Assembly: GCF_040807025.1 (NCBI RefSeq)
Contig: NC_090943.1
Span: 137,651,950 to 137,715,949, forward strand
DNA length: 64,000 nt
Reading direction: 5' to 3'
DNA from: Struthio camelus
Lineage: Eukaryota; Chordata; Aves; Struthioniformes; Struthionidae
A model generated the notes under the pieces. That model made no database searches. It was not told the DNA's origin and worked only from the letters and a program-made list of their open reading frames with translations. Both the position numbers and the translations under genes were made by a program. Positions 27,301 through 41,720 of the stretch are shown in pieces (the stretch's first letter is position 1; the number at the start of each line of letters is the position of its first letter).

Positions 27301-30300
27301 CATTGATAGAAGCCACAGGAAACTCCTCTGCCTTCTGAAACAATAAACTGCATTTACTGAACTCTAATGCAAAGTGTCATATGCTATCCTTCACTTAAAG
27401 AAAGGGTTTCTTCTATTCCTATCTTTACCCAGCTCTACTCTGCTGGAGAGAGGGCTTATGCAGCATTACAAGCCAGGAGCCTTTTTTCCTCTTCGCTTCC
27501 ACTCCACAGCCATCTGAGGCAACCAGAAAATGCAATTGCTCTGCAAGCTGGATGTTCTTCTTTCTCTTCAGCTTTAGCAGGTAAGGCTGGATTTAAGCTG
27601 GACAGATTCCGATATCATGAGTGTGCTGAACGACATATCAGTTTCTAGCTGATATTGCTCTTGAATGTGTTGTGTAAACAAAAAGCTACTGTCCATAAGA
27701 AATAAAATCATCAAACCTTAGCTACATATTTCAATTTCACACTTAAGAAATCCCTTTGACCTGTGTGCATTTTAGGTAATTTATTTCACCTTCTTATTCC
27801 AGAAGGCTGTAACACGGCTTCTTGTCTCCTGAAGCTCATTGCAATTTGTAGGGCACAACCTGCCAAACGTTGCAGTGATGTTTGCCTCTGTATGCCAGAA
27901 ACTTTAAGGAATTTGTTCTTTATAGCACACAAAAAAAGAGCCCTTACCTTTTGAATCTATGCTTTTATTAGCAAAATTCAACCACAAAACTTCCACTGAA
28001 AACCTAAGACAAACTTGGGTGGGGGACCTTTTCATCCAGTGAACACATAGGAAAGAGGTCTCTCATATGTTGGAGCTGCGCTATGGGACATGCTCTAAGA
28101 CAAATATCGTCTGTGAGCACGCGTGACTCCATGGGTATGTTACAGGAGCAAATAAAACCATCAACTTTGATGATTTTTCCCCCCCATCAAAAAGGAACAG
28201 AACAAACTATATTCATCCTTTTGATCACTGCGCGTACTACACTTTGTGTATATATGGAGCAAGGCTGAAATCAAACAAAACGGCTCTCTCTTGAACACTT
28301 CTGAAATTGGTAAACTCAATGTAGCTTTGTTGCGGGTGGAAGATCTCCACAGTGGGAGGTCTCTAAATATCCCAGATGTTCCACTCTACTGGGGGAGCGA
28401 GGGAAGATGACAAAGATGGATGTCAGATCTTACAAAGGTTGGGTTTCCCCTTCTCATTCACCTCATCTCCTCAGTGCTGTAATATTGAAGGAGTTGAGGA
28501 CAGCCATTTTGGAAGGTCATGCTGTGCTTTCTGGAAGAAAATGGAAAACTTGCCAGTATCAACAGTGTATTTCCCCTCCAACGAAGTAAGTAACAGGAGT
28601 AGATTTCAGGATGGAGGTAGAGCTGATGGAAATGTTAGGTTGCAAAAAACCAAATTGCAGTCTTGTCCTCAGCAGAGCTAGGAAGAAGACAGTCCTTCTC
28701 CAGCATACTCACATCATGGTTCTATGCTGAAAACTTCCCAAGCTGGAGAAAAATCTCAAGACCCAAACTTCACTAACCATCCACATCTCCCCTGAATGCC
28801 ACATGAAGGGAAATTAGCTGCCCAAACGATTGCTTTCTGGTTGTTAATAGGTAGCTTTAAGAAAAGAGAAGGCGACAGATCTATATTCCAGAAGCGTACT
28901 ACTTCAACTGGAACACTGGAGAACTGGCCATATTGCAGCTAGGTCCATAGAATGGTATGCTATTTGATTTTTGCGTAAAAGAGAAGGTGTTTTCCTTTTC
29001 ATAGGCTGTTTATAGTGCCTCTTGCCATGTTATGAGCACAGAATGATATCACAGAATTGATTTCTCATTACACTTTGTTTATAGAAACAAATACAAAAAT
29101 ACTATTCATTTATTTTGCATCTGACTTTCCCCAGGCTACTTGTCTCAGTATTTGACTGTTTGGTACTGCTTTCCTGCCTGGAAGACGGAATCTCAGCATA
29201 GCTTTAATTTGCAAGCAGAGTTGTAGAGGAATAACTTCACTCCCACTAAGCAGTAACTTCACAAGCATCTTGATGGCACTGTTTGCAGAGTGATGTATTA
29301 AGCAAGAAAAGAAGTAGCATAATGTAACTCTAATCCCCTTGAAAACTGGTCCAAACATATTATGCTTAATGAATACTTTCCATCGCTGTTTAAATCTTCT
29401 AAGTGGAAGAAGAAACATCTTCTGTCTAGCACTTACAACAAATTTAAAAGGTTCAACTCAGTTTAATTACTTCTTTGTAATGAGAGTATTGATCTAACCA
29501 TTTTTGACTTACAAATATCCTCAAAGATTGCAATTTTTAACATCAGGAAATGTTAAGGATAACAGAGTAGAGGATTTCCCATTTACTAACCATTATCTTT
29601 TAAACTCTCCTTTCATTCCCCCAAAAGTTGTTGCCTCATTAATCTTCATGCATGACTGAAAGGGTTAAAAGCTTTCGTGATCAATTTATTACAAAAAGAC
29701 ATCTCAGGGCAGTTGTACTTCCTATATTTTTAAATAGCACTTTCTGTTCTGGTGCAAACCACATTTTTAAGCGCTACAGCTTCAAAACACCTTAGAGACT
29801 TTTCATTCCAACTATACAAATTTTAATCACAGCAGCTACTTAACCGAGAACTGACCTAAAGAGCTTGCTCGGCTAGCTTAGGAGTAGTAACAGGGCCAGC
29901 TGATACAGAATAGCTAGGATAACATCTCCCCCCAGCGGTCATTAGACGACTGTAGCGCTTAGAAGTTTCTCTACATTAATTTGTGCAGGTACTTTTAAAG
30001 AAAAACAGAGACTTTAGCCTTAATTCTCACTTCTTGTAAAATGGTAGAGTTCACAGGCATACCTCCTGCAGTATAGCCTCACAGGTATCTTCTTGCAAGT
30101 AGATCTTGATAACACTATACATGCAGAGCTTCACAAACCACCGTTGCAACAGTCTTTGCAGGCTCAGCATCAGAAGGATTTCACACTTTGACTACTTCAT
30201 TAAATGACGACACAAACCTAGAGAGCTGAAAAACACAGCCACAGGCTAGAGACTGCTTGCGGGTCCTTGCTTCCTCCTTACCTCTTGCCACTCTCCACCT

Positions 30301-33300
30301 TCATCTGTGTTGTCCTTGGGACACAGCCAGGTCTTCCCACGTTCCTCCACGAGCAGCCAGCTGCCACCTCTCTTTGGTCCTGGTGTTTTAAGGAATAAGC
30401 ATATTTTGGTGGCTAAATCCCCTAGAGAGATGCCAGGAAGTCAGCAACATGCCAGCCAGCCTCCTTCTTGGGTAGTGAAACACACTCCAGCTCTGCTGGA
30501 GCTTCTGCATAACTGATTTACCTCCTAATTTCCTGCTGAGTCACAGAGGCAGGTGCATTTTCTTAACTCCAGCCAGGGCAGAAAAGGAGCTTGTTCCTCT
30601 CCCGGAGAGAATTAGAAGAAAGAAGAGAAGTTTTTATATAATGAGAAAACAGTCCACATCTGGGGAATAAGTTTAGGCTAAGCATTATGCTTTGTGTTTA
30701 TTTGAGTAACCAATAAGCCAACCTGCAGATGGGTTAAGTTAGAAGAAGGATGGCTATTCTCAGGGAAAATTAGGAATCTAATCTTGTTAATAGAAATCTA
30801 CTAGGTTAGTAGTAACTACCAATCTTTCTTATTCCCTGTGTATATGCTCTAAAGCTATCTATCTCTGATCATCAAAATCTGTCTCTCTTGTCAAGGAGCG
30901 GTAAGTGAGAAAATATGTAATAGAGCATAAGCAAAGAGAAGTAGAAAACTGGCATAGACCAGTGCAAAAATTCAACTTGTTAATGGAAGTTACAGTAATG
31001 AAATGTTTTTGAATGCTTTTGGAGTTGGGAACTTCATGATGTAAAAGCAAAAGGTTCTAATTGTCACCCTTTTTTAAACTAAAGGGCTGTCGGCTTTGTG
31101 CAAATCACACAGTGATTGAAAGTGTTGTTCCTACTAGTGTTACAAGTATTATTAAGATTGCTGCTGCTGAAAAATTTTGGTAGAAAAAATGCTTTTGTTT
31201 CCATTTTACTTTTGACAGGATATTTTGTGGATTCCTTCTCTAGTCAGCATGTTTGTGCGCATCCTTGCGGCTTGTAGGAATTTTCTCTCTTTGACACTTC
31301 TATTCCACCATCAAAAAGAACTGAAATTGTTCAAAAGGTTTAAAAGAAAGGGAGACAGAGCCAAACAGATTAGCAGGCAGGCAAGCATGTGCAATTGCAC
31401 AGTATTTGTTTCCTTAGGAAAATGAACTGAAACAGGAAAATCTGATTGTAGCATCCCTTAAAACTAAGGAACTCAACTTCTGACTGTAAGAGCTTACGAT
31501 AAGTAGCCATTGTATTACAGGAATTGGTAAGAGGAGTAGTAGTAGTAGTTAGGTGTTAGTATTAGCTACCAAAGCATATTTCATTTCCTTTGTGAATGGA
31601 TCTGTAGCTGAACTTTGCTATCTATTGAACAAGTGGCTATGCAGACATTGCCGTCCTCTTGCTGTATCTGTGCCTCCCAAACTTTGTGACCAATGGACTA
31701 CTAGCAACCTTCCAAAAATATTGTAGACTGTCATGCATCCAGGTCAAAGTTTTACCTGAAAACTCTGTAAAGATTATTTAGCACAGTAGCTTATTTATGG
31801 TCTGCAAGCCACAGCTTGAGAAAATCAGTGGCTTATGTACACTATGCTTTGACCAAAACAAATTAATACCCAGGGAGTAGCTTGCTGATTGGATTCTGAT
31901 TGTCAGTTATGGGTTAACAAAATATGTTTTTTTGGCAGTAAATAGGGAACTTTGGTGTGGATTTATTTTCAGATTGGATATGGGAAACAAAAACAAAAGA
32001 AGTTACATAATCTAGTTGATCCAAACAGGTTAGGAGAGAGGGCTTAATCAGAAATGAATTGCGTCACGAGTCAAAGTGACTTATGTCCTACAGGATCAAC
32101 AGGGAGGTCTGTCGTGGTCAGAGATGCCTCAACATCCTCAAAAGGATGTCACGGAGGAAGTGGAAGTGAGGGAAGGGAAGAGAGAAAACATTCAATACCC
32201 AGGGAACTAAATAACCTCTAAAGTTTCTCCTATGTCATAGGAAAGGTCTCATATGAATGAAAAAGTTATATCTTCCCTTTGACCTTTCTTTTAGTAAGAG
32301 TTTTCTGTTCGTGCTAATAATTTGAATGAATTACTCAAACATCCAAAAAAAATTCAGTCACCAGGGAGCACAAAAGATGCATCATTATTTAAATGTCTCT
32401 GTACCATATAGTGTAGGGCATGAAGCTGTACTTCCCTACATTCTCTTTACTTAGACTAGTTGATATGCTTCTATAAGGAAGCAGAATCAGGAAATTTCTT
32501 TTCTTCCTATGTCAAATTTTTTCAAAAAGGAATAGAATTCTGACACTGTAAGCAGAAATAATCACAGTTGTCGTCTTCTGATAATGAGTTTTAGTGGAGA
32601 GAGAAACGAACTCAAAGGTGTCTCCATAGTGTTTCAGTGTAGAATCATGCACTTCTTGATGGTTTTCTGCTGCTAAAAGAAACGAAAAACCTCAACAATA
32701 CAATCTTATATTTAAAGTTTCACTACTTGGCATTTTTAGAAGAAAGCTGGGGTAAAGTTCAAGTGAATGTGCAATGGGGAGAAATCCTGAACCATGAGAA
32801 GAAGATATATTTAGCTTTAGAAGGTATATTTAGCTTTAACTTTCACAATTCTTTGGTTGTGGCTGAAACTGGGAAATGTCTCTGTACTTTATCGTGCAAG
32901 TGTATGATGAATACAGTTACATTATGAATAAAACACAGGTAAAAGCCAAGTGAATTGGTGGAAAAGTTTGTAAAATAAAAAAGGAAGTATATAAATAAAT
33001 GGCCCAATTCCTTTGATAGTTACAAGTCTCCCTGAAGCTCTTGAAATGTGGGGTGCTTAAGAAAACCCGAAGAAAAGCCCCTATGGCCTATATGACCTTA
33101 TTTTTTTAGCTCCAGTACTGCGTGCAAAATTCTTACAAAGGCACTTGAGTCTGAAAGATCAAGCTCTTCTGGTATGTTTTTCTGGTTTCATTTGCCATTA
33201 TTCAAGGAAAGGAATCACTTACAGGGTAGCAGCTGATATTGGGGACCTTTAAGTGAGCTTCTTTTGGAAGAGAAATAAGAGCATGGTCTCAAGATAATGC

Positions 33301-35440
33301 ATTAGCAAAGTGCCCTTCATGTACAGGAGTACCAGACTAAAGACAGGGATGTGCAAACAGCTCACTGACAAGTCACTATCTCTGTCCTGTAAGGAAGAAC
33401 TTTGTCCCAATAATTCATTGGAAAATATTAAAAGAGGCAGACCAGCTTGCTTTAAGAGCTATCCCTTCTCAAAATCTGTACCTCAGCCTTAGTCATATGG
33501 CTTTTTCGCCAGAAAGGGAACATGCCTCCATGCTACTGAGCTTGCAGACTTTTAGGCAGGACAATAGGATGGGGATGTCCTCCTCAGATGTGCCTGAGAT
33601 CTGCTTGCTGCTGCTCTTCCCCAGAGGAAGGCTGAGCAGGTAGCACTGGCTTTCTCCTTTTAGACTGCTCCCTGCGCTCTGCCTCATTTTCCTTTCTCTT
33701 GTTGGAGAGGCAGCACCTTGCCTCACCCACATCCACCACCCTCCTCCAAAAAGCCTTGCTGGACCAGAGGGCAGGCTGTGCCTCCAGCTCCTAACCTGGT
33801 AGCAAAGCAGTTCAATGCAGGGAGCCAGGTGGGCCAGCAACCTGCTCCCCATCTGTGTTAGGACACTGGCGAGGGAGGTGCTGTGGCCCATGCCTGGATC
33901 ACGGGGCTCCCCAGATGTCCTCTTCTCCAGTGCCTGACGTTGCAGCCACACAAGGCATGGGCCAGGGAGAGTTTTGAGCGTTGCGGGTCACCCTGAGTCA
34001 TTTCCCACGGCTATGTCTGCACGTATTCTTACGTCTGTGCTGCTGGTGCTGAATACTACATCTGATTTCAGACTGATCAGATGGACAGACCTAGTTTTAC
34101 TTCAGTAGTAGTACCCAAGTAGCAGGTGCCCTAAGTGTAAGTAAAACAGCATAGGACTTATAAAGTTGTCTGCGACTCTGGGTAGATTTTTCAGGCGTAA
34201 AACCCCAGCTGAGCTCTCTTCCAGCTACAATGCCAGCACTAGCCATTGCTAGACCCATTCAAAGGAGCTCTGGTACTATTTCTTGTGTTGCTGGTGCCTA
34301 CAGAATAGATGTATCATTCATGGTGTGTAACAGAGTTTGCAGGGAGACAAGCCGTGCTGCAGTTTAAGGCCTAACCTGAGACTCGGGAGTCTGGGCTTTA
34401 GTTTCCCTTCTGTGTGAGCAGAGCTAATCACTAAGGCCCAGGACCACAAATGGATTAGGGCGCCCCAAATGGGGCTTAAATACAATTTAAGCACCTAAGG
34501 ATACAGCCAAGCCAACATGATTATTACAGCTCAAAGCATCTGTCAGCCAAGCCTCACACACCTGACAGCTTGAGAGCATCTAGCCTGCCTTGGCAGAGAA
34601 ACAGCACAGTAGCTTCAGCCGTGAATGCTCTGCTTGCCCCAAATTGAGCTTATTACATTGGGCAGGGCATCGCCTTAAAGCCGCTATCCTACTTCTTGGT
34701 CAGCATTGGCTTCCCAAACACATCCAGCCAGCTCTGAGCGGGGACAGAGCAAGCCTGCAGTTACACTCAACTGTCCATGCGGACACAGCTGTAATCAATG
34801 CCCTGCTTTACTCCCTATAATCGCAAGAAGGTAGTTTGATGCTGGAGAACTTTAATTTTTCCCCATAACATTGCTTTGAACAAAGACAGGAATCCTGCAC
34901 TTATGGACTGAAATAATGAAAACAATTGGCTTAGTCTAACTGATTGACAAAAATCCCATTACCTCAAAAACAAATGCAAGGAAGGGGAGCTGATCAAGAC
35001 CCAATCCTGCGTTCCTTATAAACTCAAAGATCATATTCAAGGTCCTCTGAATATTCAGCTTTCACAGTTAAGAACCTGAGCTCTCTTTATGACTGTCCAT
35101 GACGCGCCAAGTCGCTGCTTCTCTGTTCTACGACTGAACCAGCATAACTCTGAGCATTAGTTTTCCAGTGTGAACAAAATTATCTTTGAATTTAGAAGTC
35201 AGTTTTCAAGATTTTTAAAAATAATTATTCAAATTAACTACGCAAATAAATTTCCCTTTAACCTTGTGGGTGAACTCATTGTGGAAAGAAACCAAGGAGA
35301 GCTGCAAACAGAGGTGGAAAAAAGTGCAGCTGTTCATTCAGGCAAATACTAGCGGGCAAGAGTTTTGAGATATGTACCGAACTCCACTGTCAGTTTTTCA
35401 GAGAAGGAAAATAATTGTGTCGTATTTATTTCTAAAGATT
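18326..35440. other. Intergenic DNA, long gene-free stretch
   Basis: About 17 kb of mostly AT-rich DNA without a recognised exon or RNA gene. The longest frame (176 codons, minus, 27142-26612) resembles nothing I know. Small features are an old repeat scrap at about 23312-23382, a C/A run near 23541-23558, an AAAAC-type simple repeat near 27168-27200, and enhancer-like AT-rich motif blocks near 20080-20170 and 24990-25130 (weak). Confidence 0.55.
23312..23382 (+). repeat. Ancient MIR-like/amniote repeat scrap
   Basis: CCCTTGGTAAGTCACTTTTT followed by AAGCTCCTAAGTCACATGGG and CTGAAAATG resembles recurring phrases of very old bird/reptile interspersed repeats. The family was not determined. 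Confidence 0.35.
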
Positions 35441-35444
35441 TGCT

Positions 35445-35658
35445 GCTCTCCTTCCGGCTGTCCTAGTGCCGCAGGGGCTGGGAGCTCCTGGTGCCGGCGC
35501 TGGGGGGCTGCCACCGGGGCGCGTCCCCCCATCTCGAGGGACCAGGGCCCTGGGGGCAGCATCGGCACCAAGGCGGGGAGGGGAATGGGATGGGCACCCG
35601 CGGGTCAGGGCCAGGCTGGGCCTGTCGGTGCCCTCGGGGCCCTGAGACCTGGCACAAA
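35445..35658. promoter_or_regulatory. Orphan CpG cluster 2 (abrupt GC-rich block)
   Basis: About 210 bp of very GC-rich DNA with some 14 CpGs by eye, bounded sharply by AT-rich sequence on both sides. Open frames on both strands (97, 82 and 66 codons) follow from the composition. It contains loosely repeated phrases such as GGTGCCGGCGCTGGGGG and GGTGCCCTCGGGGCCCTG, so a GC-rich minisatellite or inserted fragment is as likely as a promoter. Confidence 0.35.
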
Positions 35659-38600
35659 ACTGTGAGAACTACAACAGTGTTAAAAACATAGGCCACAACT
35701 TTGTAGACCACTGCCTAAAAGTAAAGTTTCATGCACAAAGCGTCCGAGGATCTGGATCCCAAGCTTAAAGAAATGCAATCACTGTTTCAAGGTTGATATT
35801 GCTTAGAGATTTGAATCTGCTGCCTTTGATAAAGAGATTTTTGGCGCAGGAATTTGTTAGCCATCTCTCCAGAGAAACGTTGCAATCACTGGTGGTTAGC
35901 TGATGAAAACTCGGTGGATTTAAAAACACGGAATCTTTATTTTTTCGTGGGTTAATTAGAAATATACCACGGGTTCAGCATCTGAATTGTATGGAAAGTA
36001 ATGAGTCAGATATAAATAATTATCTGAAGGAAAAAAAAGTAACACCCTACTTTTTCCATTCAACAGCACAAGGTATTTCATTCAAGAAGAACCAAAGTTT
36101 CTTTTCAGCCACAGGAAAACACTGGGCTCTGACTCTTTGCATAGCCAAATGGCATGCTAGTAGCAAAGCGCTACAATGAATCAATCAAAATGTGTATTTC
36201 CAACACTTCAACAAACACTTACAAGACAAAAGGGCTCTCTCCTGAGGGCTGCTCTTTAGGCCTATAGTTTGGGTTTCACATGAAACTCATTAGCGGGGGC
36301 AGCAATTCAAAACTTTGCAGTCTACTTTTGAAGTCTGTGATTATTTTCATGAGGAAAACATTACTTTAGTTCAGATTAGGAAAGCCGTTTCCCCAAATTG
36401 ATATGGTCACTTTTTTTTTTTTTTTAGTAAAAATCACACACAATTCTTGAAAATTTAATCTAGGTAAACAAAAAAATCAGAAGCATTCTGGAACAATCTT
36501 TTAGTTAGCTTTTACTCTTCATCTTTAATACAAAGTTTGCTCAGCCATAGTATCTCCAGCAGGATCTGCAAAGATCATGGAAAAGATAGCGCTTTTCAGG
36601 TGGCAATATCCTTGTAAGGAGTGTTGCTTGGCAGGCAGATGTCGGCAGGCAGACTTCAGCAGACAGAAAATTCGATGACTTGGAGAATATCCCCCTGTGC
36701 TTGATTTTGGATTCAATAAGTGGGATGTGCAAAGAGAATCCAAGCAGCAAGATCAGCCATGATTTTAGTGAGGAAAGAACACGAAAGGACCATATCCTGA
36801 ACATATTGTTGATTGGCATTAGCTGTCGCAGTTTGCTTGGAGCAGTTGCACGCAGCCCTCCCGGGAGACTACACGCAAAACCTTCAGGGCTCCAATATTT
36901 GAGCAAGCTTCCAAGCGACCTTAACTTGATCTTGGAAGAGTATGCTAGAAACAAAGCCCAAAAGCGATGATGGAATAAATGAGCTATTCACTCTCAAGTT
37001 TAAACTTCCCAGATTCACAAAAAGAGTGAATATTCACTGAATTCAGTGAATTCCCATAGGAATAAATGCATCTGGTCACTAGGTGTCAGCCTTGTCTGTA
37101 CCAGAAGGACACTAGAGCTTCTCCCTATCCCAGTGAGCAGCTGCAACTCCCAGGCTACTAATGAGCTTAGTAGCCTTGTAAAAGGGGGAGATGAGTGGAG
37201 GATGATGTTGTTTGTGTGGAATGGTTTATGTGGGATGCCATAATTTATGTACCAGATAATATAATATTGGTTACCCTCAGGTTCGGATGCTGCAAACAAC
37301 AGGCCGGTGTTGAATGTTTCTTTCATGCTGAGGAGACTGGTCACTGAAGGTCCACTGAAGAGACTGCAGAGGACATGCTCTGAAACAATGAACCAGGGAG
37401 TCATAGGAATAAAATCAGCAGGGTATAAGTAATGAATCGGTAACCGTTTTGCAAGGCTCACAATATTTACTGTTTATCTTAAAGCATCAGTTCCTGGAAT
37501 CATGCCATTGCATGAAAATGCTGGCTCCTACTTCATTTTAAATTTGTTTCTAGTCTTCTTGGATACAGGAACAATGCTTGGAAACAAGACTTCTGCAGAG
37601 CTGAAAACTGTAAGGACAACAGAGAAAACCTAAAATGTATTCTTTGAATGATTTCTTGAACACTTGCAGTTAATAACAGTATAGTCAGCAAAAACAAGTA
37701 ACGCAGGAGAGCCTGAGTGGGGTTTGCAGAACACTAGCACATTTATGATTTTGAAATCTCTTCCAATTGAGACCTTCATGCTTTGTTTCTCACGCTCCCA
37801 AGTTTGTGAAGATTATATTTTCTTTTGTTAGGGCCAGCTACACTGCCATGGCTGCATGTTGCCATTGCAGTTTCTGGGAATGGCTTCTGATATGCTGCAA
37901 GCAGTCATCCAGCTCAGCTAAGAGCAACAGCTTGAGCTGGGAAAACAAGAACTTTTCACAAGTTGCAGCAGAAATGATTTGACAGCTCATAACCCTCCAT
38001 TTTCTTCCTAGACTGCCTTAATAGATAGATAAGCTTTTCCACAATTAATGAAGACAATATTATGGCATACCAGTGCTTTGATTCCCTCTGATACTGACTC
38101 AGGCAAGCATGTTCACATCCTGGCTAAGGTAATTCATTTCACGGTCTCCCCATAGTGAGCACCTATCTTTAATGATGAACTTGTAAGGGTGCCTTCCAAT
38201 AACAACAACAAAAAGCCCCCTCCCTCCCAACAACAAAAACTATAACAAAGTCACAATTAGCCCAGATATTTCACAAGTCCTCATGAATCTTACACCAGCC
38301 AAGCTCAACATAAAACCAGTAGGAAAATATTTTCACTGGAACAGTCTCAAGTCTAATACATGGCCCATACCCAAACTGTCTGCTGTGGTGATTAGTGCTA
38401 TTTACCTTTCAAAGAAAGGGGTAAATAATTGCCTATGCACAGAAGAGCAAACAAGGCTGTTGGGTTTCAGGGATCCAGAAATCATTGAAACTAAGAGAAA
38501 TGGCAAGTCAAGACCTGTAGAAGGATCAGTCCCAAATTCGTTTTATATACAAAGATTCATAATTCATCATAGCAGTTTTGTGTTGGGGACCCTGAGATAC
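35659..38600. other. Intergenic DNA
   Basis: AT-rich, no gene. It contains a T14 run at 36412-36425 and a 20-bp perfect palindrome at 37032-37051. Confidence 0.55.
37032..37051. repeat. 20-bp perfect palindrome
   Basis: ATTCACTGAATTCAGTGAAT equals its own reverse complement. It has no spacer and is isolated. Confidence 0.8.
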
Positions 38601-38998
38601 AGAATCACAGAACAGTTAAGGTTGGAAGGGACCGCTGGAGATCATCTAGTCCAAGCCCCCTGCTCAAGCAGGGTCATCTAGAGCACATTGCCCAGGATCG
38701 TTTCCAGGCGGACTTTGAATATCTCCAGGGAAGGAGACTCCACAACCTCTCCGGGTAACCTCTTCCAGTGCTCAGTCACCCTCACAGGAAAGTTTTTCTT
38801 CCTCATGTTCTTCCTGCCTGTGTCTCAGTTTATGCCCGTTGCCTCTTGTCCTGTCGCTGGGCACCACGAAGAAGAGTCTGGCCCCATCCTCTTGACGCCC
38901 TCCCTTCAGATGATGCACTGATGAGATCGCCTCTCAGTCTTCTCTTCAGTCTTCTCTACGTTGGACTGCATATTCTCAGAGCCCAGTGAGAAGGCCTG
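38601..38998 (-). mobile_element. CR1 LINE 3' fragment, minus orientation
   Basis: Reads on the plus strand as the reverse complement of the avian CR1 3' end: AGAATCACAGAACAGTTAAG, then GGTTGGAAGGGACCGCTGGA, GATCATCTAGTCCAAGCCCC, and GGAGACTCCACAACCTCTC further on. It is about 400 bp, 5'-truncated, and less diverged than the copy near 12.5 kb. Overlapping frames of 73-132 codons are antisense to it and not genes. Confidence 0.92.
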
Positions 38999-41720
38999 TG
39001 TCTTTAAATATCTCAGTGACTAACTTTTCTGACAACACAAACACCGCTTGCTGAAGCACACACGTTACAAGGGTATTACCCTCTTCTCCCATTTTCCCTA
39101 ATATGCAAGTGCAGGTGGCTTTAATTTCCAGGGTTTGCTTTCACAGGAAATGTGTACGTTAAAGATAGCACAGATATTAGCAACTTTAAAATTAAACAAG
39201 TGCCAAGGGCCATAGGCAGACAAATTTTGAATGGCAATAGCAGTGCAGAGCTGGAAGCTGGGAGTCATCCACCCTGAGAGAGCTAGAGGCCTCTATCTGG
39301 GGATGCCACTGACTTCTGCATCCTGGAAAAGCTGCTATGGGCTGCACTTGCACAATAACACCGAGCATCTGATTGCATTTCCTCTCTTATGGCAGCAGGA
39401 CGTGCTCTGGCTTGGTTTTCTTAGATCAGCACGCTTATTTGCAAAGACAAACACAACCTAGTACACCAAAATTCAAAAGTTCCCAATGATGAGCCAGGTT
39501 TACAGCACATATTTAGGTATATCACACTGGTAACATGGATCCTTAAGTCCTCAAGGAGATATTCCAACCATTAACTTCAAGCAACCTTGGTCACTGAAGA
39601 TAAAGAGCAGAATTCAGCTCCTGATACTTAAGTTTAGATGTATACAAGGGCACTATATGTTAAAACTACCTTTGCAGTCAGTAGAGCCTAGACAGCAATT
39701 TATTGATCCAGTATCTGCTTCAGGATAAATCCAATCATTCTTCAGGCTCCACTGAACATATCCATCAGATTTCCACTTACCATAAAACAAGCTTAGACAA
39801 CTGTCTAAATGTGAGCAATATGAATTTAGACTGGCATTACTTTTGAAATTAAGAAAGTACCGCAGTGCACTGAATTCCACTTAGATTGCAACTTTTGAAG
39901 CTCTGAATCATGGCTACACCAAAGGAAGTAAAGAATGCAAGCATCTCCCTTGTTAGATATTAAGAGTGAATTTATATAAGGTACTCCCACTTTGGGAGCA
40001 AACTGAACTACACTGCATTACAAGAAAATCCATAGAGAATCAGTTTATTATAAATGAACACATCAGCTTATTTTCCAAAGACAACTTGACCAGACAGCAT
40101 AATCCTATCAGAAGACTAGAATGAAGCTTATGGAGGCTGGGTTTCCAAATGTGCAAGGAGAGACTGATTTGGGCAGTGACGCATTAAAATGCAACAGTGC
40201 CTATCCATTAAGATTTGTATCCAGCGTGTGTAATTCTGAGTTAAGCTCACAGATACCCTTGTAGGAGCTTTTCTCGACCCCGAATAATCTCCGAATCCAC
40301 TGCTCAAAGGGCCCTCCAGACCACTGTCAGCACACGCCTTGGAATCTACAAGGTTAACAACTAAACAACATTGCTGTTGACATTTTTAACAACAAAAGCA
40401 ACACCAGTGCAGGAAACTCAAGCCATGAAAAACCCCATCGTATAAACAGATGCAGGAATGATCAACACTTTTCCTGCTCCAGAGGCACATAAAACAACCA
40501 GATTTTCAAACTCAGAGTGGGCCAGACAGGATGACACTGTGAGAATGATTGAGCCTTGTAGTTCCCACAATTGCAACTGAAGAAGAGAGAAGAGACCTCG
40601 GAAAGATGCAGATGCAACAGAAAGAACGTTAACCAAAGGAGTTGGAATAGATCTGAGGATAGTTTGCTTCCACTACAAAAGACCAAGATGGCCATTTGGG
40701 CTAGGAGATGAAGGAGCATAAAGTTCATCATCTTCCTCTAATGGGTAACAGCAACTCTGGCAGAGTTCCAGGACTTCTAACTATGTATTTTCATATACTA
40801 AAGCACAACACAACAAACTGATGAAAGACTGCTAGTTACATAGAACTACTCCCATCAGATCCCTGAGGATCAGGACATTTTAAGATAAAGCTACATCTAG
40901 AATATAGACATAGCATCCTTATTTCAGATGTACATAAACATAACACAATTAAATATTTAAAATAAAAAAACCTGGGTAATTATTTCATATTAATATACTG
41001 AGACAAATTTTTACAACACTTGCTCAGCGTTGCAAAGTTAGTTTTGCACTAACGTTTTAACATTTCAAGTTATATCAATAAAACAGAAAATAATAAAATA
41101 CGAATGGGAAGCTATCTTCATAATTGATCACTTTTATATGACTTCCTGGAGCACTAACATCAATTATGCTTGCATGTCAAAACAATGGTGGCATGCTGCC
41201 AGCGAAGATTCAGATCAGAGCTACGAATTTATGCATCTTTTTTACTTCTTTCTTAAAATCAGAAAACAGTATATTCAGCTTTGGGGTGTTAAACATGAAT
41301 AGGATACTACGAAGCATAATGAAAGAAAAGTCAGTATCCCTTTGAAGAGTCAGATTCTTTTTATGTGAAGATAAAAAGGGAAGATGCATTTATATTAATG
41401 AGCTTCATTTCAAGCCTGCAGTCAGCCACCTGTAAGTACAATATCAACTGGCTAATGTTAGTTAGTACAGTCTATCTCATAAGAAACAGGCAATTTCTAA
41501 TTATGAAGGTGTGTACTTGTTCAGAAGGTTTCATTTTGATTGCAGCTTTGCATATGTGACCAGTTTTCTCAAGGAACACTCAAGAATATGATGCCATTGA
41601 TAATAATTAACATGACTTTCAATATTTTATGGCACAAATAAAGTTATTTTTCCTCAGCTACTTGATAATGCTTTTCCTGTTATAGCAGATTCAGTCCTCT
41701 TGCTGTGAAATACATTGTTG

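Noticed and set aside
33493-33951. 152-codon minus-strand frame in a locally GC-richer segment
   Set aside because: No similarity recognised, no promoter or splice context; local composition is enough to explain it.
34370-34430. Possible second MIR scrap (GACTCGGGAGTCTGGGCTTT)
   Set aside because: Match is short and lacks the core tgtgaccttggg phrase; not enough to call.
38283-38989. Frames of 73-132 codons around 38.3-39.0 kb
   Set aside because: They read antisense through a CR1 3' end.
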